Origin: Sphingobium vermicomposti
GTDB lineage: Bacteria > Pseudomonadota > Alphaproteobacteria > Sphingomonadales > Sphingomonadaceae
Length of the DNA stretch: 64,000 nucleotides
NCBI RefSeq assembly: GCF_011762025.1
Contig: NZ_JAASQR010000003.1
Location: forward strand, 682,001-746,000
Direction of reading: 5' to 3'
Shown here: positions 9,233 through 19,061 of the stretch, one piece after another
Layout: each line of letters starts with the position of its first letter
Position numbering within the stretch: position 1 is the stretch's first letter
Notes under the pieces: generated by a model
Told to the model about the DNA's origin: nothing
The model's input: only the letters and a program-made list of their open reading frames with translations
The model's database searches: none
Program-made: the position numbers and the translations under genes

Positions 9233-10894
9233 CTACAGCGTCCGAAAGGCGTTGGTGATCGGATAGCGGCGATCCCGTCCGAAGTTGCGGATGCCCAGCT
9301 TCACGCCGGGCGGCGACTGGCGGCGCTTATATTCAGCGACGTAGAGCAGGCGTTCGATCCGCGCGACCATGTCGCGGTCGAAACCGCGCGCGACCAGCTG
9401 TTCGACCGACAGTTCCTCTTCCACCAGCCCATAGAGGATGGGGTCGAGCAGGTCATAGGGCGGCAGGCTGTCCTCATCCTTTTGATCATCGCGCAGTTCG
9501 GCACTCGGCGGCTTGGTGATGACGCGTTCGGGCATGACCGGGCCAGCGGGACCCACGCCTTCGCCCAGTGACGGCACATTGGCGTTCCGCCAGCGGCTAA
9601 GGTCAAACACGGTCGTCTTGTAGGCGTCCTTCAGCACGGAATAGCCGCCCGCCATGTCGCCATAAATGGTGGCATAACCGACCGACATCTCGCTCTTGTT
9701 GCCGGTGGTCAGCAGCATGTGGCCAAATTTGTTGGACAGCGCCATGAGCAAGACGCCGCGAATGCGCGACTGTATATTTTCTTCGGTCAAATCACGCTGC
9801 CGTTCCGCGAATACGTCGCCCAGCATGGCGTCGAACGCCGCGGTGCCAGCTTCGATCGGGATGACGTCATAACGCACCCCCAGCAGCCGGGCGCATTCGA
9901 CCGCATCGTCCAGGCTGTGCTGACTGGTGAAACGCGACGGCATCATCACGCACCACACCCTGTCCGCGCCCAGCGCATCGACGGCGACGGCGGCGGACAG
10001 CGCGGAATCGATACCGCCCGACAGGCCCAGCACCACGCCGGGGAAACGGTTGCGGTCGACATAGTCGCGCAGGGCGATGGTCATCGCATTGTAGATGTCG
10101 GCGGGGCGCTCATCTAGGGCGTGACGCTCACCGGGCATGCATATCCATTGCCCGTCCCATTTTTCCCATTGCGTCAGGACCAGCGCCTCCTCCCAATCGG
10201 GCAGTTGATGCGCGATGGAAAGGTCCGCCCCCATGACGAAGGACGCGCCGTCGAAGGCGAGCTCATCCTGCCCGCCAACCCGGTTGATGTAGATCAGCGG
10301 CAGGCCGGTTTCGCGCACGCGCGTTCCAGCGACTGCGTTGATGCGGCGGTCATCCTTGTCGATCTCAAACGGGCTGCCATTGGGGCTGATCAACAATTCC
10401 GCCCCTTCCGCACGCAGATGGGCGGTAACAAAGGGAAACCATATGTCCTCGCAGATCGGCACGCCGATCTTCACGCCCTTGAAATCGATGGGGGCCGGCA
10501 GCGGGCCGGGCGCGAACAGGCGCTTTTCGTCAAAGGTTCCGTAGTTGGGAAGTTCACGTTTCTGCCGGATCGCGGTCACGGCCCCATTTTCCAGCAACGC
10601 GACGACGTTGAACAGCACGCCCTGGGAAGCCACGACCGTGCCCACCAGCATGGCGGGGCCGCCGTCCGCCGTTGCCTGCGCCAGGCGGTCAAGTTCCTGA
10701 TTGGCCCGTTCAACCAGCGCGGGTTTCAGCACCAGATCTTCCGGCGGATAGCCGATCAGCTGAAGTTCGGGGAAGACGATGAGGTCGGCTTCCCTCGCAC
10801 GTTCGCGCCATTGCAGCATCGCATCGGCATTGGCGGCAAGATCCCCCACTGACTGAGTCATCTGGGCTAGGGCGATCACAAGTTTGTCGGTCAT
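9233..10894 (-). CDS. nadE: Glutamine-dependent NAD+ synthetase
   Basis: NadE converts nicotinate adenine dinucleotide to NAD+ using ATP and glutamine. The 553 residues have two domains. The N-terminal nitrilase-type glutaminase has the Glu43-Lys112-Cys148 triad (FPELQL, KRELPN, GVPICEDIW). The C-terminal ATP-pyrophosphatase domain has SGGIDS at 292-297 and the TGNKSE loop. The start is set at ATG 10894, where MTDKLVIALAQ begins; a longer reading frame from 10954 adds residues that do not resemble the family. It is upstream of gltX with a three-base gap. Confidence 0.96.
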   Translation of the reverse strand: MTDKLVIALAQMTQSVGDLAANADAMLQWRERAREADLIVFPELQLIGYPPEDLVLKPALVERANQELDRLAQATADGGPAMLVGTVVASQGVLFNVVALLENGAVTAIRQKRELPNYGTFDEKRLFAPGPLPAPIDFKGVKIGVPICEDIWFPFVTAHLRAEGAELLISPNGSPFEIDKDDRRINAVAGTRVRETGLPLIYINRVGGQDELAFDGASFVMGADLSIAHQLPDWEEALVLTQWEKWDGQWICMPGERHALDERPADIYNAMTIALRDYVDRNRFPGVVLGLSGGIDSALSAAVAVDALGADRVWCVMMPSRFTSQHSLDDAVECARLLGVRYDVIPIEAGTAAFDAMLGDVFAERQRDLTEENIQSRIRGVLLMALSNKFGHMLLTTGNKSEMSVGYATIYGDMAGGYSVLKDAYKTTVFDLSRWRNANVPSLGEGVGPAGPVMPERVITKPPSAELRDDQKDEDSLPPYDLLDPILYGLVEEELSVEQLVARGFDRDMVARIERLLYVAEYKRRQSPPGVKLGIRNFGRDRRYPITNAFRTL

Positions 10895-11012
10895 GGGCCA
10901 GCGCCCTAATCCATTTTCCCACAAGGCGCAAAAGCGCCTTTCCAGTCGCGGCAACGCCCGCTAAAGGGGCCGCGTTTCTCAGCGTCATCAATTCGTCACG
11001 GGGGTCCAGGCC

Positions 11013-11948
11013 ATGAAACTCATGACCGGCAATTCCAATAAGCCGCTAGCGGCCGCCATTGCGGACTATATCGAAATTCCCCTGACCGACGCGAGCGTCC
11101 GCCGCTTCGCCGACGAAGAGGTTTTCGTGGAAATTCATGAGAATGTCCGCGGCGAAGATGTGTTCGTGATCCAGTCGACCAGCTACCCGACCAACGACAA
11201 TCTGATGGAATTGCTGATCATGATCGACGCGCTGAAACGCGCGTCGGCCAAGCGAATCACGGCGGTTGTCCCTTATTTCGGCTATGCTCGGCAGGACCGG
11301 AAACCTGGCCCCCGCACCCCGATTTCAGCCAAGCTGGTCGCCAACCTGATCACCACGGCGGGCGCGAACCGCGTTTTGTCGGTCGACCTGCATGCCGGGC
11401 AGATCCAGGGCTTTTTCGACATTCCGACCGACAATCTGTTCGGTGCGCCAGTCATGTCGGCGGACATTCAGGCCCGTTTCGGCGACCGCAACCTGATGGT
11501 CGTGTCGCCCGACGTCGGCGGCGTGGTGCGCGCCCGGGCGCTGGCCAAGCGGCTGGACAACGCCCCCCTGGCCATCGTCGACAAGCGGCGTGAACGGGCG
11601 GGCGAATCGGAAGTCATGAATATCATCGGCGACGTGAAGGGCCGCTTTTGCATCCTGATCGACGACATCGTCGATTCGGCAGGCACGCTGTGCAACGCGG
11701 CTGCGGCGCTGAAAGCTGCGGGGGCCGAGGATGTGGTCGCCTATGTCAGCCATGGCGTGTTGTCGGGCGGCGCGGTGGCGCGGGTCGAAGCGTCGGAGCT
11801 CAAGGAACTGGTCATCACCGATTCGATCCAGGGCGTCGATGCGGTGTGCAACTCCAAGAGCATCCGTCATCTGCCTATCGCCCCGTTGCTGGGCGAAGCC
11901 ATCAAGCGCATCGCGGACGAAAGCTCGGTATCCAGCCTGTTTGACTGA
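11013..11948 (+). CDS. prs: Ribose-phosphate pyrophosphokinase (PRPP synthetase)
   Basis: Prs makes phosphoribosyl pyrophosphate from ribose-5-phosphate and ATP for nucleotide, histidine, tryptophan and NAD synthesis. The 311 residues contain the N-terminal block TGNSN, the flexible-loop segment YARQDRK (91-97), [11 protein letters not shown] (125-135) and the PRPP-binding loop DDIVDSAGT (217-225). Length and all signatures are those of class I bacterial enzymes. It is monocistronic, facing away from nadE, with 118 bases between the two start codons. Confidence 0.97.
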   Translation: MKLMTGNSNKPLAAAIADYIEIPLTDASVRRFADEEVFVEIHENVRGEDVFVIQSTSYPTNDNLMELLIMIDALKRASAKRITAVVPYFGYARQDRKPGPRTPISAKLVANLITTAGANRVLSVDLHAGQIQGFFDIPTDNLFGAPVMSADIQARFGDRNLMVVSPDVGGVVRARALAKRLDNAPLAIVDKRRERAGESEVMNIIGDVKGRFCILIDDIVDSAGTLCNAAAALKAAGAEDVVAYVSHGVLSGGAVARVEASELKELVITDSIQGVDAVCNSKSIRHLPIAPLLGEAIKRIADESSVSSLFD

Positions 11949-11969
11949 TTGAAGTTGCGCCGCACGACT

Positions 11970-12212
11970 TTATGCGGTGGGCAGCAGCACCAGCGGCAGG
12001 CAGAATAGCAGGATCAGCGCGGTGACGACCCGCTGGGCACGGGAAATGCCCAGCGGCTTTCCGTGCCACAGCATCGGGCAGGCGAGCAACGCGAGCAGGA
12101 ACAGCATGTTCGACAGGCTGGAGGACCCGCCCACCGGCATGTCCTGCCGCAGCGCCAGCGCGCCCAGCAGGGCCGCGAAACTCAAGAACCAGCCGATCAG
12201 CGCCACGCCCAA
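11970..12212 (-). CDS. Small hydrophobic membrane protein, unknown function
   Basis: An 80-residue protein with three probable membrane helices (about residues 3-20, 33-47 and 60-77) separated by short basic loops. No family recognised. It lies convergent to prs and downstream of the broken VOC gene on the same strand, with about 48 bases between. Its composition argues for a real membrane peptide, but no homology can be asserted from sequence alone. Confidence 0.55.
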   Translation of the reverse strand: MGVALIGWFLSFAALLGALALRQDMPVGGSSSLSNMLFLLALLACPMLWHGKPLGISRAQRVVTALILLFCLPLVLLPTA

Positions 12213-12260
12213 CTCCTTGCCTACCGCCAGAAAGTCTAACGCGGCAGCGTTGCCGAAGCC

Positions 12261-12688
12261 TTAAACCGCCCCGGCCCAGGGATCGTAAGTGCCGAAACTC
12301 CAGAGATTGCCCTCTGGATCGAGCGTTTCATAGCCGCGCCCCGGATAGCCCATATTGTCATGCGGTTCGGAAATGACGACCGCGCCTTCATTCCGCGCAT
12401 GAAGGCAATGGGCGTCGGCGTCGGGCACCACCACATAGATGCAGCTGGTCACGCCCCCCAGTTCGCGCGGGGTGGTCCAGCTATATAGCGATTCGTCCTG
12501 CCCCTCGCGCGCGTGCCCAGCATGATCATGCCATCGCCCAGCACCAGCTCGGCATGATGGACGATAGTGGGATCATCCTGATCCTCATAGGAAGCGCGCA
12601 CTTCAAAACCGAAGGCCGAACAGAGGAAGGCGATGGCGGCGGGCGCATCGGCGTAGCGCAGACCGGGGATGACGGGTGAGCCGGGCAT
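12261..12688 (-). pseudogene. VOC/glyoxalase-family gene with a one-base frameshift
   Basis: The first part (from ATG 12688, with AAGGAG six bases upstream) reads as the N-terminal half of a glyoxalase/bleomycin-resistance-like protein (IPGLRYADAPAAI, then ELVLGDGMIMLGT). After GT the frame goes astray and ends at a TGA near 12450. Shifting frame near 12506-12515 restores the other half: EGQDESLYSW, then VTSCIYVVVPDAD and the C-terminal DPEGNLWSFGTYDPW. Loss of one G from an expected ACGGCGCGC, now ACGCGCGC, explains it. The homopurine/GC-rich context means an assembly error is as likely as a true pseudogene. Intact, it would encode about 142 residues. Confidence 0.8.
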
Positions 12689-12758
12689 TGTTCGCTCCTT
12701 CATCGTCAAGTAGGCCTCAGCCTAGCGCGGGCGGCCCTTTGCCGCTAGGGCAAAGCGC

Positions 12759-13544
12759 ATGACCACTCGCGACGACCTGACCCTTGCCAACCGCCTTGCC
12801 GACGCCGCCGCGGCGGCGATCCGCCCCTTTTTCCGCGCGCGTTACGATACGGAATTCAAGTCCGACCAATCCCCGGTGACCGAAGCCGACCGGGCCGCCG
12901 AAGCCGCGATTCGCGCTATATTGGAACAGGAACGGCCCCAGGACGGCATTATCGGCGAAGAATATGGTGCCACGCGCGAAGATGCGGAGCGAGTGTGGGT
13001 GCTCGACCCGATCGACGGCACGCGCAGCTTCATCGCGGGCCGACCGATCTTTGGCACCTTGATCGCACTGACACAGGCAGGCTGGCCCACGGTCGGCATC
13101 ATCGACCAGCCCATCGCCAAGGAACGCTGGGCCGGGATGGTGGGCCAGCCGACGACCTTCAACGGACAGCCGGTAAAAACACGCGCCTGCCGGTCGCTGG
13201 AGGATGCGATCCTCGCCAGCACCGGGCCGCAATATTTCCCCGGCTGCACGGGCGAGCATTTTTCCCGACTGGCGGGTCAATGCCGCGACACGGTGTGGGG
13301 TGGCGACTGTTATAATTACGGATTGGTGGCTTCGGGGCATGTCGATATCGTCATCGAAGCAGGCCTGAAGCTGCATGATATCGCCGCGCTGGTTCCGGTG
13401 GTGGAGGGCGCTGGCGGGCGCATGTGCGACTGGACGGGCGAGCCGGTGACGACAGAAGGTGACGGCCGGGTCATCGCGATTGGCGATCCGGCCCGGCTGG
13501 AAGACGTGCTGGAGGCGCTGGCCGAAGGACATCACCAGCATTGA
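12759..13544 (+). CDS. hisN: Histidinol-phosphatase, inositol-monophosphatase family
   Basis: The 261 residues carry the metal-binding signatures of the IMPase fold: GEE (66-68), DPIDGT (83-88) and the C-terminal WGGDCYNYGLVASGHVD block. Proteins of this form in alphaproteobacteria supply the histidinol-phosphatase step (HisN type), hydrolysing histidinol phosphate. Inositol monophosphatase activity is an alternative, because the motifs do not separate the two. hisC lies 10 kb away rather than adjacent. It is divergent from the VOC gene and followed by the ribosomal operon. Confidence 0.85.
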   Translation: MTTRDDLTLANRLADAAAAAIRPFFRARYDTEFKSDQSPVTEADRAAEAAIRAILEQERPQDGIIGEEYGATREDAERVWVLDPIDGTRSFIAGRPIFGTLIALTQAGWPTVGIIDQPIAKERWAGMVGQPTTFNGQPVKTRACRSLEDAILASTGPQYFPGCTGEHFSRLAGQCRDTVWGGDCYNYGLVASGHVDIVIEAGLKLHDIAALVPVVEGAGGRMCDWTGEPVTTEGDGRVIAIGDPARLEDVLEALAEGHHQH

Positions 13545-13670
13545 CGGCGTCCACCCGCCGTTCTTCCGGCGAACGATGTTGATGGCGGCTTTCGGTGCCG
13601 AATCGCCTTGCTTTCCTGCGCTCAGCCGACTATGCGCCGCCCTTCGCGATATTTGGAGGGACCGCCCGGC

Positions 13671-13699
13671 TAACTAGGGCTGCCGGGGCTGTCTATAAT
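13671..13699 (+). promoter_or_regulatory. Probable promoter of rpmI-rplT
   Basis: A perfect TATAAT hexamer at 13694-13699 lies 25 bases before the rpmI ATG. The -35 region (about 13671-13676) is poor. The leader between it and the ATG contains a good ribosome site, AAGGAG. No infC gene precedes rpmI here, so the promoter must serve rpmI-rplT directly. Confidence 0.45.
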
Positions 13700-13724
13700 C
13701 GTCGCGCTGAAGAAGGAGACGAAA

Positions 13725-13928
13725 ATGCCCAAGCTCAAGACCAAGAGCGGTGTGAAGAAGCGCTTCAAGTTCACCGCTTCCGGCAAGGTCAAGCACGGCG
13801 TCGCTGGCAAGCGTCACCGCCTGATCAGCCATAACGCCAAGTATATCCGCCAGAACCGTGGCACGTCGGTATTGTCCGACGCCGATGTTTCACACGTGCG
13901 CCTCTGGGCGCCCTACGGCCTGAAGTAA
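13725..13928 (+). CDS. rpmI: 50S ribosomal protein L35
   Basis: A 67-residue, very basic protein opening MPKLKTKSGVKKRFKFT and containing GKRHRLISHNAKY, the standard L35 signatures. It binds 23S rRNA in the large subunit. AAGGAG sits eight bases before the ATG. It is followed 13 bases later by rplT, the universal L35-L20 pair. The usual infC partner is not adjacent. Confidence 0.97.
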   Translation: MPKLKTKSGVKKRFKFTASGKVKHGVAGKRHRLISHNAKYIRQNRGTSVLSDADVSHVRLWAPYGLK

Positions 13929-13941
13929 GGAGTAGAGGCAC

Positions 13942-14304
13942 ATGGCACGCGTAAAACGTGGTACGACCACCAAGGCGAAGCATAAGAGGATTTTGGATCA
14001 GGCGAAGGGCTATTATGGCCGTCGCAAGAACACGATCCGCATCGCTCGCCAGGCCGTCGAAAAAGCCGGGCAATATGCCTATCGCGACCGTAAGGTTAAG
14101 AAGCGTTCCTTCCGCGGCCTGTGGATCCAGCGCATCAACGCTGGTGTTCGCGCCGAAGGTCTGACCTATTCGCAGTTCATGCACGGCCTGAAGTTGGCCG
14201 GTGTGGAGCTGGACCGCAAGGTTCTGGCCGACATTGCGATGCACGAAGGCGAGGCGTTCAGCGCCATCATCGCCCAGGCGAAGGCTGCGCTGCCCGCAGC
14301 TTGA
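13942..14304 (+). CDS. rplT: 50S ribosomal protein L20
   Basis: A 120-residue basic protein starting [24 protein letters not shown], with the RRKNTIRIA and [11 protein letters not shown] blocks of L20. It is required for early assembly of the large subunit and in many bacteria represses its own operon by binding leader mRNA. A strong intrinsic terminator follows within 30 bases, separating it from pheST. Confidence 0.97.
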   Translation: MARVKRGTTTKAKHKRILDQAKGYYGRRKNTIRIARQAVEKAGQYAYRDRKVKKRSFRGLWIQRINAGVRAEGLTYSQFMHGLKLAGVELDRKVLADIAMHEGEAFSAIIAQAKAALPAA

Positions 14305-14332
14305 ACCGGATCGGTCGCAAGATCGTACAAAA

Positions 14333-14366
14333 GGGCGCCGGAGCAGATGCTTCCGGCGCCCTTTTT
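14333..14366 (+). terminator. Intrinsic terminator after rplT
   Basis: A perfect ten-base-pair GC-rich stem (GGGCGCCGGA at 14333-14342 with TCCGGCGCCC at 14352-14361), nine-base loop, then TTTTTGTTTT. This is a textbook rho-independent terminator ending the rpmI-rplT unit. Confidence 0.93.
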
Positions 14367-14490
14367 GTTTTCTCGGCCACGTTCCCCCGGAATATGAAGG
14401 ATGCGCTGGGCACGCCTGAGCCTTCCCTTGCGCGGCGCGTCCGGCTAAGGCGCAGCCAAACTTTCCGCCTACCGGGAACGACGAAGCCTT

Positions 14491-15582
14491 ATGAGTGAAA
14501 TTGCCAATCTGAAAGCCGGCCTGATCGCCGACATTGCCGCCGCCGATACGCTGGAGGCGCTGGAAGCCCTGCGCGTGGGCGCGATGGGCAAGAATGGCGT
14601 CGTGACCGGACTGCTCAAGACGCTGGGGCCGATGAGCCCGGAGGATCGGTTGGAAAAGGGTCCGCCGATCCAGGATCTGCGCGAAAGCGTCGCCGCTGCG
14701 CTCGCAACGCGCAAGGCGGCGTTGGAGCAGGCGGCTCTGGACGCACAGCTGGCCGCCGAAAAGATCGACATGACGCTGCCCGCCGATCCGGGTCCGCAAG
14801 GATCGGTGCATCCCGTGTCCCAGGTCATGGACGAACTAGCGGAAATCTTCGCTGATCTCGGCTTTTCCGTGGCGACCGGGCCAGAGATTGAGGATCAGTG
14901 GCATAATTTCACGGCGCTCAACATGCCTGAAACCCATCCGGCGCGCGCCATGCACGACACTTTCTACCTGAGCGCCGAAGATGGCGCGGAACCCAAGGTG
15001 CTGCGCACCCATACGTCCCCCGTGCAGATCCGCACGATGATGAATCAGGAACCGCCGATTCGCATCATTGCGCCGGGACGGGTCTATCGTTCGGACAGCG
15101 ATGCCACACATACGCCGATGTTCCACCAGATTGAAGGACTGGTGATCGACAAGGGCATTACGCTCGGCCACCTCAAATGGACGCTGGAAACATTTCTCAA
15201 GGCATTCTTTGAACGGGATGACATCGTGCTGCGGCTTCGACCGAGCTACTTCCCCTTCACGGAACCGTCTGTGGAAGTCGACGTGGGCTATATGCTGACG
15301 AACGGACAGCGTGTGATCGGCGGCGACGGCGACGCGCCGGGCGGCGGCTGGCTGGAAGTGCTGGGCAGCGGCATGGTGAACCGACGGGTGATCGAGGCCT
15401 GTGGGCTGGACCCGGATGAGTGGCAGGGCTTCGCCTTCGGCACCGGCGTCGACCGACTGGCGATGCTGAAATATGGGATGAACGACTTGCGCGCTTTCTT
15501 CGACGGCGATCTGCGCTGGCTGCGGCATTATGGTTTTTCGGCGCTGGACGTGCCGACGCTGAGCGGAGGAGTGGGCGCATGA
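14491..15582 (+). CDS. pheS: Phenylalanine--tRNA ligase alpha subunit
   Basis: PheS is the catalytic subunit of the alpha2-beta2 class II enzyme that charges tRNA-Phe. The 363 residues have an N-terminal helical arm (about 1-95) that contacts tRNA, then the class II core: motif 2 around [18 protein letters not shown] and motif 3 around [14 protein letters not shown]. Its TGA overlaps the pheT ATG (ATGA), coupling translation of the two subunits. The gene begins about 125 bases after the rplT terminator, so it should have its own promoter. Confidence 0.97.
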   Translation: MSEIANLKAGLIADIAAADTLEALEALRVGAMGKNGVVTGLLKTLGPMSPEDRLEKGPPIQDLRESVAAALATRKAALEQAALDAQLAAEKIDMTLPADPGPQGSVHPVSQVMDELAEIFADLGFSVATGPEIEDQWHNFTALNMPETHPARAMHDTFYLSAEDGAEPKVLRTHTSPVQIRTMMNQEPPIRIIAPGRVYRSDSDATHTPMFHQIEGLVIDKGITLGHLKWTLETFLKAFFERDDIVLRLRPSYFPFTEPSVEVDVGYMLTNGQRVIGGDGDAPGGGWLEVLGSGMVNRRVIEACGLDPDEWQGFAFGTGVDRLAMLKYGMNDLRAFFDGDLRWLRHYGFSALDVPTLSGGVGA

Positions 15583-17993
15583 AGTTCACCCTGAGCTGGC
15601 TCAAGACGCACCTCAACACCGATGCTGACCTGAGCACCATCCTGAAAGGCCTGACCAATATCGGGCTGGAAGTCGAAGGCGTCGAAAGCCCGGCGGAAAA
15701 GCTGGGGGCGTTCCGCATTGCCCGTGTTCTGACCGCCGATCCCCATCCGCAGGCCGACAAGCTGCAGGTCCTGACCGTCGATGCGGGCGATGGCCCGCTG
15801 CAGGTCGTGTGCGGCGCGCCCAATGCGCGCGCAGGCCTGATTGGCGTGTTCGGCGCCGAAGGCGCGGTGGTGCCGGTCAATGGCATGGTCCTGAAAAAGA
15901 CCGCCATTCGCGGGGTCGAATCCAACGGCATGATGTGTTCGTTCCGGGAACTGGAACTGGGCGAGGATCATGACGGCATCATCGACCTCGACCCGCAGGC
16001 ACCGGTCGGGCAGGTCTATGCGCAGTGGGCGGGTCTGGACGATCCGGTCATCGACGTGTCGATCACCCCCAACCGGCAGGATTGCATGGGCGTGCGCGGG
16101 ATTGCGCGGGATCTGGCAGCGGCGGGCCTTGGCACGCTGAATGCGATCATCGTGCCTGAGATCAATGGTGCCGGACCCGGTCCCGATGTCCGGGTCGATG
16201 ATGCCGATGGCTGCCCCGCCTTTTTCGCGCGGACGGTGAAGGGCGTCACCAATGGGCAATCGCCTGAATGGATGGCGCGACGGCTGAAAGCGATCGGGCA
16301 GAAGCCGATCAGCACGCTGGTCGATATCACCAACTATCTGATGATCGACCTGGGGCGACCGCTGCATGTCTATGATCTGGACGTGCTGAAGGGACCATTG
16401 GTAGCGCGCAAGGGACGTGCGGGCGAAGAGGTGCTGGCGCTCAACGGCAAGACCTACACGGTGGACGACACGATGACCGTCATCGCGGACGATGCGGCGG
16501 TGCACGACATTGGCGGCATCATGGGCGGCGAACATTCGGGTGCGCAGGACAGCACGACCGGCGTGCTGATCGAATGCGCCTATTTCACGCCGGAGCGGAT
16601 CGCGATGACGGGGCAGAAGCTCGCCCTCACATCCGATGCGCGCGGGCGGTTCGAGCGCGGGGTCGATCCCGCCTTCCTCGACGACGGCCTGTCGATCGCG
16701 ACCGACCTGGTGGTGAAGCTGTGCGGCGGCACCCCCAGCGAAGCGACGCGGGCGGGCGAGCCGCCCGTCGCGGCCAACACGGTTCGTTACGACCCATCGC
16801 AATGCCTGTCGTTGGCGGGCGTCTACGTGGGGGACGATGAGCAGAAGCGCATCCTGCAAAGCCTAGGCTTCGGCATTGAGGAACATGACGCCACCTTCGA
16901 CTATCAGGACGGCGTGCCGGTGACGACGCCCGCTTACTGGACCGTCAGCGTTCCTAGCTGGCGGCGGGACGTGGATGGCTGGCCCGATCTGGTCGAGGAA
17001 GTGGTGCGGATCGTCGGGCTGGATCAGGTGCCATCCACCCCCCTGCCCCGCACGCCAGGCGTCGCCAAGGCGACGGCAACGGTCGAACAGTTGATGGAGC
17101 GCCGCGTGCGGCGGACGGCGGCTGCGCGCGGCCTGTCGGAAGCGATCAACTGGTCCTTCATCTCCGAAAAGGAAGCGGCCAGCATTGGCGGTGGCGACTG
17201 GGCGCTGGCCAATCCGATTTCGGAGGACCTTAAGGTCATGCGCCCGTCCCTGTTGCCGGGCCTGCTGTCGGCTTCGCGACGGAACGTGGATCGCGGCGCT
17301 TCTTCGGTATGGCTGTTCGAGCTGGGCCGCCGTTATTTCGCCGACAGGGAAAGGGCCACCGCGAGTTTTGTACTCGCTGGGGAAAAGCTCCCGCGTGGCT
17401 GGCAAACGGGGAAGGCGCAGGCCTTCACGGCCTTTGATGCCAAGAGTGAAGTCGTCGCTCTGCTGGCGGCGGCAGGGGCGCCGGTGGGCAATTTGCAGAG
17501 CTTTGGCGAGGCGTCGGCTGCCTATCATCCGGGGCAGTCGGGCACGTTGCGGCTAGGTCCGAAGACGGTGCTGGCGGAGTTTGGCGTTTTGCATCCTTCG
17601 TTAGCTAAGCAATTTGGTTTGACCGGCACGGTGGTGGCAGGCGAGATTTTTCTGGATGCGATCCCGGCCAAACGCCGGAATGGCTTTATGCGCGCACCCT
17701 ACGCGCCGCCCGCCCTGCAGGCGGTGAAGCGCGATTTCGCCTTTGTCGTGGACGAGGCGCTGGAGGCGGATGCGCTGGTCCGTGCGGTCAGGGGTGCTGA
17801 CAAGAAGAGCATCGTCGATGTGCGGCTGTTCGATGTCTTTGCTGGTCCCGGCGTCGAAGAAAGCAAGAAAAGCCTGGCCATCGAAGTGACCCTGCAACCA
17901 GGGGACAAGAGCTTTTCGCAAGAAGAACTGGACGCGATCAGCGCCAGCATCGTGAAGGCAGCGGAGAAGCTGGGCGGCGTGCTGCGGGGGTGA
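15579..17993 (+). CDS. pheT: Phenylalanine--tRNA ligase beta subunit
   Basis: The 804-residue non-catalytic partner of PheS. Visible domains in order are the N-terminal [12 protein letters not shown], an EMAP/tRNA-binding OB domain (about 40-150, with the DKLQVLTVD block), the B3/B4 editing module, B5, a degenerate class II core, and a C-terminal ferredoxin-fold anticodon-binding domain (about 710-804, from [12 protein letters not shown]). The ATG at 15579 overlaps the pheS stop. The frame stays open further upstream, but only as a shadow of pheS. Confidence 0.97.
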   Translation: MKFTLSWLKTHLNTDADLSTILKGLTNIGLEVEGVESPAEKLGAFRIARVLTADPHPQADKLQVLTVDAGDGPLQVVCGAPNARAGLIGVFGAEGAVVPVNGMVLKKTAIRGVESNGMMCSFRELELGEDHDGIIDLDPQAPVGQVYAQWAGLDDPVIDVSITPNRQDCMGVRGIARDLAAAGLGTLNAIIVPEINGAGPGPDVRVDDADGCPAFFARTVKGVTNGQSPEWMARRLKAIGQKPISTLVDITNYLMIDLGRPLHVYDLDVLKGPLVARKGRAGEEVLALNGKTYTVDDTMTVIADDAAVHDIGGIMGGEHSGAQDSTTGVLIECAYFTPERIAMTGQKLALTSDARGRFERGVDPAFLDDGLSIATDLVVKLCGGTPSEATRAGEPPVAANTVRYDPSQCLSLAGVYVGDDEQKRILQSLGFGIEEHDATFDYQDGVPVTTPAYWTVSVPSWRRDVDGWPDLVEEVVRIVGLDQVPSTPLPRTPGVAKATATVEQLMERRVRRTAAARGLSEAINWSFISEKEAASIGGGDWALANPISEDLKVMRPSLLPGLLSASRRNVDRGASSVWLFELGRRYFADRERATASFVLAGEKLPRGWQTGKAQAFTAFDAKSEVVALLAAAGAPVGNLQSFGEASAAYHPGQSGTLRLGPKTVLAEFGVLHPSLAKQFGLTGTVVAGEIFLDAIPAKRRNGFMRAPYAPPALQAVKRDFAFVVDEALEADALVRAVRGADKKSIVDVRLFDVFAGPGVEESKKSLAIEVTLQPGDKSFSQEELDAISASIVKAAEKLGGVLRG

Positions 17994-18021
17994 GGCCTCC
18001 CCAATCATGTGAGGCAGGAAC

Positions 18022-18050
18022 GGTTTCTCGACTGCGCTCGAAACGAACGG
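18022..18050. repeat. Sphingomonad-type REP-like unit (single, half-palindromic)
   Basis: Short element ending CTCGAAACGAACGG, with GTTTC and GAAAC arms and CGA/TCG inner pairs. It belongs to the same CCGTTCG-type family as the inverted repeat at 18958-19031. Its last two bases form the start of the Shine-Dalgarno of the next gene. Confidence 0.65.
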
Positions 18051-18058
18051 AGGTTGGA

Positions 18059-18940
18059 GTGGAGGGCCTTGTTTCCATCGGGTCGGATGGCCTGACCGCC
18101 AGCATCAATCCCATGGGCGCGGAGCTTTGGTCGCTGAAGGACGCGCAGGGACGCGAACTGATGACCGACGCCGATCCGCGTTGGTGGACTGGGCATGCGC
18201 CGCTGCTCTTTCCCTTTGTCGGGCGGTCGCGGGGGGATGTTTATCGGCTGGACGGGCGCGACTATAGCATGCCGCAACATGGCTTTGCGCGCCGCATGGC
18301 CTTTACCCAAGTGGAACATCTGCCGGAATCGGCGACCTTCCGGCTGGAGGCAGACGCCGAAACGCGGGCCGTCTATCCGTTCGACTTCCGGCTGGACATG
18401 CAGTTCGCCCTTGCCGGGGGAACGGTGATGATGACGGCCATGGTGACGAACCGGGGCGATGGCCACATGCCCTTTTCCTTCGGCTACCATCCCGCCTTTG
18501 CCTGGCCCCTGCCCTTTGGCGGGTCGGTCGAAGAGCATCGCGTCGAATTCGAACAGCCCGAACCCGCCGCCCTGCGCAAGGTGGGCGACGAACCCGGCCT
18601 GATCGCGCGCGAAACTGCGCCATCCCCGGTCGAGGGCAGGATGCTGACCCCCACTTATGCGATGTTCGAAGGCGACGCGCTGATCTGGGACGATCTGAAA
18701 AGCCGCAGCCTGCATTGGGGGGTGCCGGGACGCACGCGTTTGCGGATCGATTTTCCCGACACACCCTGGCTGGGCCTGTGGCAAAAGCCGGGCGCGCATT
18801 ATCTGTGCGTCGAACCCTGGGCGGGGATGGCGGACCTTGTCGGCTTTGATGGGGATGTGTGGGACAAGCAGGGCATCATGCGATTGCTGCCCGGCGAAGA
18901 GCGGCGGTTCCGCATGGACGTGACGGTCGTGGACGTGTAA
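18059..18940 (+). CDS. Aldose 1-epimerase-family protein
   Basis: This 293-residue protein is a galactose-mutarotase-like beta-sandwich enzyme. Family markers include NPMGAELWSLKD near the N-terminus, LFPFVGRSRGD, a central PFSFGYHPAFAWPL block with the candidate catalytic His, and CVEPWAGM near the C-terminus. It probably interconverts anomers of a hexose or hexose-6-phosphate; the exact sugar is unknown. The start is set at GTG 18059, preceded by GGAGG with a five-base spacer. The frame remains open to 17990 but upstream codons lie in a repeat. Confidence 0.85.
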   Translation: MEGLVSIGSDGLTASINPMGAELWSLKDAQGRELMTDADPRWWTGHAPLLFPFVGRSRGDVYRLDGRDYSMPQHGFARRMAFTQVEHLPESATFRLEADAETRAVYPFDFRLDMQFALAGGTVMMTAMVTNRGDGHMPFSFGYHPAFAWPLPFGGSVEEHRVEFEQPEPAALRKVGDEPGLIARETAPSPVEGRMLTPTYAMFEGDALIWDDLKSRSLHWGVPGRTRLRIDFPDTPWLGLWQKPGAHYLCVEPWAGMADLVGFDGDVWDKQGIMRLLPGEERRFRMDVTVVDV

Positions 18941-18957
18941 CGGCGGCTTCCATGATT

Positions 18958-19039
18958 CCGTTCGGGCTGAGCCTGTCGAAGCCTCTTCCCTGGAAGGAAG
19001 CAAAGCCCTTCGACAAGCTCAGGGCGAACGGTTGTTTTT
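18958..19039 (+). repeat. Long imperfect inverted repeat (REP-like), possible terminator
   Basis: Two 24-base arms (18958-18981 and 19008-19031) pair with three mismatches and flank a 26-base spacer that holds TCTTCC and GGAAGGA segments. The arms begin CCGTTCG and end CGAACGG, an intergenic repeat known from many sphingomonad genomes. The second arm is followed by TTGTTTTT, so on the plus strand it can act as a rho-independent terminator between the epimerase and prfC. Confidence 0.8.
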
Positions 19040-19061
19040 GTACCGAGCCCCCGACAGCATC

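Noticed and set aside
12717-13541. 274-codon open frame antisense to hisN
   Set aside because: High-GC shadow frame; hisN has clear family motifs and no family is seen in the antisense translation.
15528-16859. 443-codon open frame antisense to pheT
   Set aside because: Shadow of pheT, low-complexity Arg/His-rich composition typical of antisense GC-rich frames.
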